Shown in pieces: positions 1-4,887 of a stretch of 5,858 nucleotides of DNA. Positions within the stretch are counted from its first letter, which is position 1. Every line of letters begins with the position of its first letter. The stretch is taken from assembly GCA_003221985.1 (NCBI GenBank), contig QHUQ01000012.1, positions 1 through 5,858 on the forward strand, written 5' to 3'. Below the pieces are notes generated by a model that saw only the letters and a program-made list of their open reading frames with translations, did not search any database and had not been told where the DNA came from. This stretch comes from Gemmatimonadota bacterium. GTDB lineage: Bacteria > Gemmatimonadota > Gemmatimonadetes > Gemmatimonadales > GWC2-71-9. A program made the translations under genes and the position numbers.

Positions 1-344
1 CCTTCCACTAGCGCGCTGACAATCTGGCGAATGCGATCCTGGAGTCTGCCATCCTCGACATTTCGTGATCGGTTGCCCTGGGAAGGACGGACGTTGATCA
101 TCGAGTCGAACTCAAGCCACGCCTCGTCTTTTTCGGTGGGATATAGATTGATGCCCCACAGATGCTCCTGCGTCGATCCGTCCTCGATCAACGCCGCTTC
201 TTCGTCGGAATGCAGCTCACCGCCGATGGCCAACACTCGCCGCTCCACGTCGACGACGCCTTTCACCATATCACCGAACTGTGCCTCGGCAAGAGAGGCT
301 AGATGCGCACGGGGGATGGGACGGCGAATAATCTCGATCGTCAT
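1..344 (-). CDS. DUF5674 family protein (3' end cut by window edge)
   Basis: Translating the minus strand from ATG at 344-342 gives 114 uninterrupted residues to the window edge with no stop seen. The features I recognise as typical of the DUF5674 family are the early segment AQFGDMVKGVVDVE (residues 21-34), IGGELHSDEEA (40-50), the LWGINLYP block (62-69) and the strongly conserved FDSMINVRPSQGNRSR block (79-94). The family is about 110-115 residues long, so probably only a few residues are missing. No biochemical role is established for the family, and I infer none; there is no signal peptide or membrane segment, so it is probably cytoplasmic. A GGAG Shine-Dalgarno-like motif (CTCC on the plus strand, 355-358) lies 10 bases before the ATG and supports this start. 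It is transcribed divergently from nadA. Family assignment is confident; function is unknown. Confidence 0.85.
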   Translation of the reverse strand, partial: MTIEIIRRPIPRAHLASLAEAQFGDMVKGVVDVERRVLAIGGELHSDEEAALIEDGSTQEHLWGINLYPTEKDEAWLEFDSMINVRPSQGNRSRNVEDGRLQDRIRQIVSALVE

Positions 345-430
345 CGCCCGAATACTCCGTGGTGGCCCACGAAACGGCAACTGACTCCCCGCACTGCCCA
401 AGGCCCCTCATCCCGATTATCCTTCCGTCT

Positions 431-450
431 GGCGCGCGGCTACGCGCGCC
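431..450. repeat. 8-bp inverted repeat in the divergent intergenic region
   Basis: GGCGCGCG at 431-438 and CGCGCGCC at 443-450 are perfect reverse complements around a GCTA loop. Allowing a two-base bulge, the stem extends by two more pairs (CT at 429-430 with AG at 453-454). It could be an operator or a hairpin in the nadA leader. No T-run follows on either strand, so it is not an obvious intrinsic terminator. An alternating GC palindrome can also arise by chance in DNA this GC-rich. Confidence 0.4.
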
Positions 451-531
451 CCAGGCTGGGAGCGGTCCGGCATTCCGCGGCGGACCCAAGGCGTTACCCA
501 ATCGGCCCCCCAGCCTCGGCACCATAACAAT

Positions 532-536
532 GGGAG
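532..536 (+). promoter_or_regulatory. Shine-Dalgarno-like GGGAG deciding the nadA start
   Basis: GGGAG lies 9 bases before ATG at 546-548. It directly abuts the alternative TTG at 537 and is too far from ATG at 576, so it favours 546 as the nadA start. Spacing and sequence are ordinary for this motif. Confidence 0.55.
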
Positions 537-545
537 TTGTGTCAG

Positions 546-1514
546 ATGGGCGCCTCCACACAAACGATGGTCACTCAGGATCTCATCGCCGAGATCGACG
601 AGCTACGCCGCGCACGCCGCGCCGCCATTCTCGCGCATAATTACCAACGTCCCGAGATCCAGGACCTGGCCGACGTCGTCGCCGATTCGCTCCAGATGGC
701 GCGCCGCGCGACCGAGCTCGATGCGCCGACCCTCATGATCTGCGGCGTGCATTTCATGGCCGAGACGGCCGCGATCGCGAATCCCGACAAACGGATCCTG
801 ATTCCCGACCCCACGGCGGGGTGCTCGCTCGCCGCGACGGTCCAGGCCGCCGACGTGCGCGCCTGGCGCGCCACGCACCCGGACGGGGTCGTCGTCGCCT
901 ACGTGAACACGGCTGCCGCCGTCAAAGCCGAAGCGGATTATTGCTGCACCTCGGGTAATGCCGTCGCCGTAATCAAGGCACTGCCACCAAACGTCCCTGT
1001 GCTGTTCCTCCCCGACGTCTTCCTCGGCAACTACCTGCGCAAGGTCACCGGCCGCCAGCTCGACGTCTGGCTCGGCGAGTGTCACGTGCACGCGGGGCTG
1101 ACGCGTGAAACGCTCGAAGACGCCCGAGCCGAGTATCCCGACGCCGAATTCCTGGTGCACCCCGAGTGCGGCTGCGTGTCGAGCGCGATGTACTACGCCG
1201 AGACCGAGGGCGACGTCGCCGCGGGCCGCACGCACATCGTCTCGACCGAGCAGATGATGCGCCGCGCCCGCGTTTCACCGGCTCGGCGCTTCGTCGTGGC
1301 GACGGAGACCGGCGTGCTGCATCGCCTGCGTCGCGAGAACCCCGCAAAGGAGTTCGTGGCGGCGCGTGAATCCGCTGAATGCCGCTACATGAAGCAGATT
1401 ACGCTGGAAAACCTGCGGGACGGGCTGCGCGACGTGAAATACGCGGTGACGGTCCCGCCCCTCGTGGCGGCACGCGCGCGTCGCGCGATCGACCGGATGC
1501 TCGCGATTGGCTGA
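546..1514 (+). CDS. nadA: Quinolinate synthase NadA
   Basis: A 322-residue protein beginning at ATG 546. NadA is the 4Fe-4S enzyme that condenses iminoaspartate with dihydroxyacetone phosphate to quinolinate in de novo NAD synthesis, in the cytoplasm. Visible landmarks, numbered from this start, are HNY (31-33), the GVHFMAET segment followed by AGCSLA (cluster-ligand candidate Cys93), YCCTSGNA (132-139), the substrate-site HPEC (205-208, ligand candidate Cys208) followed by a second cysteine at 210, TETG (253-256), and AECRYMK with the third ligand candidate Cys279. The HPECGC form with extra cysteines resembles the longer NadA subgroup found in Bacillus-type and actinobacterial enzymes, although the overall length is nearer the short form. 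A TTG at 537 would add three residues but has no suitably spaced ribosome binding site. The last codons overlap nadC by 8 bases, so the two are almost certainly co-transcribed. No nadB (aspartate oxidase) is present in the window; the iminoaspartate source must be elsewhere. Confidence 0.96.
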   Translation: MGASTQTMVTQDLIAEIDELRRARRAAILAHNYQRPEIQDLADVVADSLQMARRATELDAPTLMICGVHFMAETAAIANPDKRILIPDPTAGCSLAATVQAADVRAWRATHPDGVVVAYVNTAAAVKAEADYCCTSGNAVAVIKALPPNVPVLFLPDVFLGNYLRKVTGRQLDVWLGECHVHAGLTRETLEDARAEYPDAEFLVHPECGCVSSAMYYAETEGDVAAGRTHIVSTEQMMRRARVSPARRFVVATETGVLHRLRRENPAKEFVAARESAECRYMKQITLENLRDGLRDVKYAVTVPPLVAARARRAIDRMLAIG

Positions 1515-2382
1515 GGCACCCTTCGGATTACTCGAGGTGCAGCGCGCACTTGCCGAAGATCGCGCGCGCGAGGACATCACCACCCATCTGCTGGGTCATG
1601 ACGCGAGTCTTCTCGCCGTCGCGCGATTCGAGGCCGAAGGCCGTTTTGTCGTTGCCGGCGTGCCGATCCTGGCAACCGTTTTCCAGGAGCTCGACCGCGC
1701 TGCGGTTGTGAAACCCGAGATCGGGGAGGGCTCGTGGACCGAGGTGGGGACGACGCTGGCGACGGTCCGCGCGTCCGTGCAGGCGTTGCTCGCCGGCGAG
1801 CGCGTGGCGTTGAACTTCTTGCAGCGGCTGTCGGGCATCGCGACGCTGACGCGGCGTGCCGTGGATGCCGTCAAGGGCACGACCGCCAGGATCACACATA
1901 CACGCAAGACGACGCCGGGCCTGCGTACGCTCGAGCTATATGCTGTTGGTGTTGGCGGCGCCGTAGAGAACCGCGCGTCGCTGGCCAACGCCGTGCTATG
2001 GAAAGACAACCATTGGGCGCTGCTCAACGGACGCTCGCTGCGCGACGCCTTGCGCGCGGCGCCGCCTGACGTTCCCGTCGTGGTCGAAGTGGAATCCGAC
2101 GACCAGCTCGAAGCCGCACTCTCCGCCGGCGCCACCCATCTGCTGGTGGACAACCAATCCCCGGCACGTGTAGCCGCCTGGGCGGCTCGCGCCGGAAAAG
2201 CGGTGACGATTCAAGCCTCTGGTGGCATCACACCCGACACGGCGCGCGCCTACGCGGCAGCCGGCGCCTCCCTGATCGCCATCGGCGCCCTCACCCATTC
2301 CGCCCCCGCCGCGCCAATCCGCTGCGAGATCAGAAGGTCGCTATCAGCTGAACCTCAAGCTCCTGCACGACGACGAGGATGA
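1507..2382 (+). CDS. nadC: Nicotinate-nucleotide pyrophosphorylase (carboxylating), NadC
   Basis: A 291-residue type II phosphoribosyltransferase that converts quinolinate and PRPP to nicotinate mononucleotide, CO2 and pyrophosphate, the step after NadA. Supporting motifs are REDITT (21-26) at the N-terminus, NFLQRLSGIATLTRR (103-117), TRKTTPGLR (132-140), WKDNH (165-169), EVE (194-196), VDN (214-216), ASGG (237-240) and GALTHSAP (260-267), in the family order and at the usual length. The start is TTG at 1507, inside the nadA 3' end; GGA at 1495-1497 gives a weak ribosome site 9 bases upstream, and coupling to nadA is likely. An unusual point is the loop normally read as GGGxNHR, which here is GGAVENR (150-156), so the quinolinate-contacting histidine is replaced by Asn155 and the preceding Asn by Glu154. 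The C-terminus ends in an Arg/Pro/Ala-rich tail. The gene converges on the minus-strand tungstate-binding gene with 9 bases between stops, leaving no room for a separate terminator. Confidence 0.95.
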   Translation: MAEAPFGLLEVQRALAEDRAREDITTHLLGHDASLLAVARFEAEGRFVVAGVPILATVFQELDRAAVVKPEIGEGSWTEVGTTLATVRASVQALLAGERVALNFLQRLSGIATLTRRAVDAVKGTTARITHTRKTTPGLRTLELYAVGVGGAVENRASLANAVLWKDNHWALLNGRSLRDALRAAPPDVPVVVEVESDDQLEAALSAGATHLLVDNQSPARVAAWAARAGKAVTIQASGGITPDTARAYAAAGASLIAIGALTHSAPAAPIRCEIRRSLSAEPQAPARRRG

Positions 2383-2391
2383 GAGCGGGCG

Positions 2392-3222
2392 TCACCAGCG
2401 ATCCGTCTTCCCGGCATCCGGTACGAATAGGGCCTGGCCGAATCGCGTCCTGCCAAATTCCCCTATCAACCGCTGCGTGGCCGTGTCGACCATGAAATCA
2501 GCGAACGCCCGGCCGCCGGCAACGTTGATGCGGGGCGCGTTTCTCGGATTGGGCTCGAGCACGTGGTAGACGTTGTAGAGCTCGGGGTCACCCTGGACCA
2601 GCGGGACGAGCTCGACCTTGCTCTTCCACGCGAGGTAGGTGCCGATGTCCGTGAGCGTGTAAGCCCGCTTCTCGCTCGCCATCTGGAGCGTCGCACCCAT
2701 TCCCTGGCCCGACTCGATATACCACGGTTCGCCCTGCGGCTGCCCTCGGCCGGCCTTATGCCACAGCATCTGCTCGCGGATTTCGGTGCCGGAGTTATCC
2801 CCGCGCGACACGAACAAGGCGCCACGCGCCGCGAGCCGCAGCAATGCGGCTGCGGCATCCTGCATCCCCCGCAGCCCCGCGGGATCCGATGCCGGGCCGA
2901 CGATGAGGAACTCGTTGTGCATCACGAGCAGCCGGCGCACGAAGTAGCCCGAGTCGACCAGCACGCGCTCCGCTTCCGGCGCGTGCACCAACACCACATC
3001 CGCATCACCGCGCCGGCCCATCGTAAGCGACTGCCCGGTTCCTACGGCGATCACCTTTACGCGGTATCCGGTTCGCGCTTCGAAAACCGGCAGCAGAGAA
3101 TCGAGTAGGCCGGTATCACGAGTGGAGGTGGTGCTCGCCAGAACCACGTCGCGCGACTGCCACGTGACGCGCAGGCCCGGCAGGAGGCACAACAGGAGCA
3201 GCGCCTGCTTGGAGGGACGCAT
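2392..3222 (-). CDS. tupA: TupA-like tungstate (oxyanion) ABC transporter substrate-binding protein
   Basis: A 276-residue exported binding protein. The N-terminus has basic residues Arg2 and Lys5 and a hydrophobic stretch at 7-15, as in a Sec signal peptide; no well-placed lipobox cysteine is visible (Cys12 sits within the hydrophobic core). The mature start carries the TupA signature TTSTRDTGLL (31-40). Further family blocks are SRGDNSGTE (139-147), GMGATLQMASEKRAYTLTD (174-192) and YNVYHV (216-221). TupA proteins bind tungstate in the periplasm and pass it to TupB/TupC; family work points to an arginine and threonines in the oxyanion pocket, for which Arg140, Thr31 and Thr146 are the likely counterparts. 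No permease or ATPase gene lies in the window, so the binding protein is isolated here. It follows mrp by 30 bases with no obvious ribosome binding site, so translational coupling is possible. ATG at 3222 is the only ordinary start in frame after the mrp stop. Molybdate or another oxyanion is the main alternative ligand. Confidence 0.85.
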   Translation of the reverse strand: MRPSKQALLLLCLLPGLRVTWQSRDVVLASTTSTRDTGLLDSLLPVFEARTGYRVKVIAVGTGQSLTMGRRGDADVVLVHAPEAERVLVDSGYFVRRLLVMHNEFLIVGPASDPAGLRGMQDAAAALLRLAARGALFVSRGDNSGTEIREQMLWHKAGRGQPQGEPWYIESGQGMGATLQMASEKRAYTLTDIGTYLAWKSKVELVPLVQGDPELYNVYHVLEPNPRNAPRINVAGGRAFADFMVDTATQRLIGEFGRTRFGQALFVPDAGKTDRW

Positions 3223-3252
3223 GGAGTGACGCAGAAGGTACGGGCGAACGTC

Positions 3253-4242
3253 TCAGAAGGTAATCTGGACGAGGGGCGTCAGCTCGCGCTGCATGTTCCG
3301 GATGCTGACCTGCGCGGCGAGCTTTTCCGCCACGCCGAGGTATGCGTCGGCGAATGGGGACGTCCGGTCGAGTACGATCGGCCGCCCGGCGTCGGAGCTG
3401 GTTCGAATCTCGGTGGCGAGCGGGATCTCGCCCAGAAACGGCACGCCCAGGCGCTCGGCGGCGCGCCGTGCGCCGCCTGACCCGAACACCTCATCGCGCG
3501 CCCCGCAGCTTGGGCAGACATACGACGCCATGTTCTCGATGATGCCGAGCACGGGCGTGTTCAGCTGGTTGAACATCGCGATTGCTTTCTGCGCGACCTT
3601 GAGCGCCACGTCCTGGGGCGTCGACACGACCGCGGCACCGGTCAGGGGAATCGCCTGGCACAGCGTGAGCTGCACGTCCCCCGTCCCCGGTGGCAGGTCT
3701 ACGATCAGGTAGTCCAGCTCGCCCCATAGTACGTTGCCGAGGAAGTGCTGCACCGTCTTGTGGAGCATCGGCCCGCGCCAGATGATGGCGTCGTCCTCGC
3801 GCAGGAAAAACCCCATCGAAATGATCTTGACGCCGTACTGCTCGGCCGGCACCGTGCCCTCCACGGTTGGCTTCGGCAGCCTGTGCACGTTCATCAGAGT
3901 AGGGATGGTCGGCCCGTAGACATCCGCGTCCATGATTCCCACGCGCGCGCCGGTGCTCGCGAGCGCGAGCGCCAGATTGGCGGAGACGGTGGACTTTCCG
4001 ACGCCACCTTTGCCGCTCGCGACCGGGATCACATTCTTCACGGAGGGGATGAGCCGCTCCTTGATCGGACCGGGCGATCCACGGACTCGCGCGGTCATCG
4101 TCACGTCCACGCCGCCAACGCCGGGGAGAGCCGCGACGGCCTCCCGTGCCTGCTGCCGCATGCGCTCGCGCACAGGGCAGGCGGGCGTCGTGAGCTCGAT
4201 GGTGAACCCGACCGTGCCGTCCGAAACCCGGACGTCCTTCAC
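3253..4242 (-). CDS. mrp: Mrp/ApbC/NBP35-type Fe-S cluster carrier P-loop ATPase
   Basis: A cytoplasmic P-loop ATPase that binds and hands on Fe-S clusters. From GTG at 4242 it has 329 residues: the end of the N-terminal MIP18/DUF59 domain (TTPACPV, 18-24), the deviant Walker A GKGGVGKST (77-85), DADVYGP (105-111), Walker B-like YLIVDLPPGTGD (178-189), and the cluster-binding pair CPSC (243-246) that dimers share. The same frame is clearly coding further upstream, to about 4323: it reads VLDALRVVTDPDLGRDIVSL, the canonical start of the DUF59 domain, yet that stretch contains no ATG, GTG or TTG. Starting at 4242 would therefore remove roughly the first 25 residues of a conserved domain, so either a non-standard start is used or the sequence has an error. 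The gene follows a small lipoprotein and precedes tupA in the same direction. Clients could include NadA and a formate dehydrogenase, but that is inference. Confidence 0.94.
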   Translation of the reverse strand: MKDVRVSDGTVGFTIELTTPACPVRERMRQQAREAVAALPGVGGVDVTMTARVRGSPGPIKERLIPSVKNVIPVASGKGGVGKSTVSANLALALASTGARVGIMDADVYGPTIPTLMNVHRLPKPTVEGTVPAEQYGVKIISMGFFLREDDAIIWRGPMLHKTVQHFLGNVLWGELDYLIVDLPPGTGDVQLTLCQAIPLTGAAVVSTPQDVALKVAQKAIAMFNQLNTPVLGIIENMASYVCPSCGARDEVFGSGGARRAAERLGVPFLGEIPLATEIRTSSDAGRPIVLDRTSPFADAYLGVAEKLAAQVSIRNMQRELTPLVQITF

Positions 4243-4335
4243 GAACCCGAGCGAGACGATGTCGCGTCCCAGATCGGGATCCGTGACGACCCGCAGGGCA
4301 TCTAGGACCTGGCTTGCCGTTACGTGCGACGTATA

Positions 4336-4521
4336 TCAGCTCACAGACTTCTTCGCGAGGTCTACGGGCGGGTTGTAGATGATCCGATAGGGACTATCGT
4401 CGCCCCGCAAGACCTTCACCGCCTCGGAGGCGGCGAGCTGCTGCCATCCCCCCGCCGGTGGCTTTGACCCGCCGCACCCCGCCGCAAGCACGAGCGCGGC
4501 CACCAGTATCACACTGCGCAT
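4336..4521 (-). CDS. Small putative lipoprotein, 61 residues, unrecognised
   Basis: Starting from ATG at 4521, the protein has Arg2, a hydrophobic stretch (residues 4-13) and a lipobox LAAGC with Cys16, so it should be lipidated and anchored in a membrane; a Gly/Lys/Pro linker follows. The mature part is only about 45 residues: a WQQLAASEAVKVLRGDDSPY segment (26-45), then IIYNPPVDLAKKSVS. I do not recognise a family, and no function is assigned. A ribosome binding site AAAGGA (plus-strand TCCTTT, 4528-4533) sits 6 bases upstream and supports both the start and the gene. Its TGA stop (4338-4336) is in the same frame as mrp and about 13 bases before the point where Mrp-like sequence begins, suggesting co-translation. 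A palindromic repeat lies just upstream of its ribosome binding site. Confidence 0.75.
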   Translation of the reverse strand: MRSVILVAALVLAAGCGGSKPPAGGWQQLAASEAVKVLRGDDSPYRIIYNPPVDLAKKSVS

Positions 4522-4527
4522 ACAGTG

Positions 4528-4533
4528 TCCTTT
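4528..4533 (-). promoter_or_regulatory. Shine-Dalgarno AAAGGA of the small lipoprotein gene
   Basis: The minus strand reads AAAGGA here, 6 bases from the ATG at 4521. It is one of the clearest ribosome binding sites in the window and lies four bases beyond the arm of the palindromic repeat at 4538-4563, so folding of that repeat could affect access to it. Confidence 0.65.
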
Positions 4534-4537
4534 CGTT

Positions 4538-4563
4538 CCCCCTCTCCGTTTGCGGAGAGGGGG
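4538..4563. repeat. Palindromic intergenic repeat (REP-like), perfect 11-bp arms
   Basis: CCCCCTCTCCG (4538-4548) and CGGAGAGGGGG (4553-4563) are exact reverse complements around a TTTG loop. The adjoining TCAAGGGGTGAGG (4564-4576) completes a pattern I recognise from memory as a common dispersed element in GC-rich bacterial genomes: a CCTCACCC-type lead, then CCTCTCC, a short loop and GGAGAGG. The lead portion overlaps the last codons of the gene ending at 4564, including its stop. Neither strand has a T-run after the stem, so it is not a classic intrinsic terminator, although a stem this strong could still stabilise mRNA ends or slow transcription. Membership of a dispersed family rests on recall and cannot be tested from a single copy. 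Confidence 0.7.
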
Positions 4564-4887
4564 TCAAGGGGTGAGGTCGCGACTCGCGTCATCCGACGGC
4601 GCGCCTTGGGCCAGCCAATCCCCAAACGACCCGGCACTCAGCGCCAGGCGCCACTCCTCGAAAATCGACAGTGCCATCGCGCGCATGCCGCCCTCCGCCG
4701 GTCCCGCGGCCGCGCATTGCTCGAGCAGCCACGCCTCGAACTCATCCGGGTCTGGATCGGCGGCGACGGCGCGGTCGAGCAGGTCGCGCTTGATGGCGAG
4801 CCCGATCGCATCGGGCGTCGTATCCCGCTTGCGCCGCTTGCGCCGGCCTTCGGAGGCTTCGAGGGCAGCGAGCAGCTCGCGGCACAC
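4564..4887 (-). CDS. Unrecognised C-terminal module, probably the displaced end of fdhE or a small separate gene
   Basis: A 107-codon frame from GTG at 4887 with strongly coding-like codon choice from its first codon. The protein begins with a likely helix CRELLAALEAS (2-12), then a basic patch RRKRRKR (15-21) encoded by a 9-base tandem repeat, then an acidic helical part: DAIGLAIKRDLLDRAV (26-41), DPDPDEFEAWLLEQC (44-58), GMRAMALSIFEEWRLAL (67-83) and GSFGDWLAQGAPSDDA (86-101). I do not recognise a characterised family. It lies in the -1 frame relative to fdhE, whose frame loses coding character at the point where this one begins. Re-reading one base at about 4890 would join them as HDLA-EVCRELLAALEA, an uninterrupted helix, giving a protein of about 352 residues. 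If it is instead a separate gene it overlaps the formal fdhE frame by 250 bases, which is unlikely. Its last residues (DLTP) and stop fall inside the palindromic repeat. Confidence 0.6.
   Translation of the reverse strand: MCRELLAALEASEGRRKRRKRDTTPDAIGLAIKRDLLDRAVAADPDPDEFEAWLLEQCAAAGPAEGGMRAMALSIFEEWRLALSAGSFGDWLAQGAPSDDASRDLTP

Larger units (their letters stand above)
345..545. other. Divergent intergenic region between the DUF5674 gene and nadA
   Basis: About 200 bases separate the two divergent start codons, so promoters for both directions should lie here. I could not pick a convincing -35/-10 pair on either strand: CATAAC at 523-528 resembles a -10 box, but nothing suitable sits about 17 bases upstream. 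The region contains an inverted repeat at 431-450 and a GGGAG Shine-Dalgarno-like motif at 532-536. I did not recognise a NadR, NiaR or NrtR operator. The open frames that cross this stretch have no recognisable protein content and look fortuitous in GC-rich DNA. Confidence 0.6.

Noticed and set aside
603..1235. 210-codon minus-strand frame opposite nadA
   Set aside because: Shadow of nadA; low-complexity Gly/Arg/Val/His translation with no motif.
1596..2153. 185-codon minus-strand frame opposite nadC
   Set aside because: Ser/Thr/Ala-rich mirror of the NadC codons; no signal peptide or family features.
2383..2391. Terminator between convergent nadC and tupA
   Set aside because: Only 9 bases separate the stops, and no hairpin with a T-run is visible in the gap.
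3745..4305. Long open frame on the plus strand, 186 codons, antisense to mrp
   Set aside because: Its translation is His/Arg/Asp-rich with no domain, and it lies entirely opposite the well-supported Mrp frame, as expected from high GC.
4336..4338. TGA between the small lipoprotein and mrp as a selenocysteine codon or deliberate readthrough site
   Set aside because: Formate dehydrogenase context invites the idea, but no SECIS-like hairpin follows the TGA, and neither flanking protein is a known selenoprotein; an ordinary stop is simpler.
4538..4563. Intrinsic terminator at the fdhE end
   Set aside because: The stem is strong, but no T-run follows on either strand; the repeat-element reading fits better.
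4801..4815. CCCGAT-CGC-ATCGGG inverted repeat
   Set aside because: Only 6-bp arms inside a well-coded stretch; explained by codon choice in GC-rich DNA.
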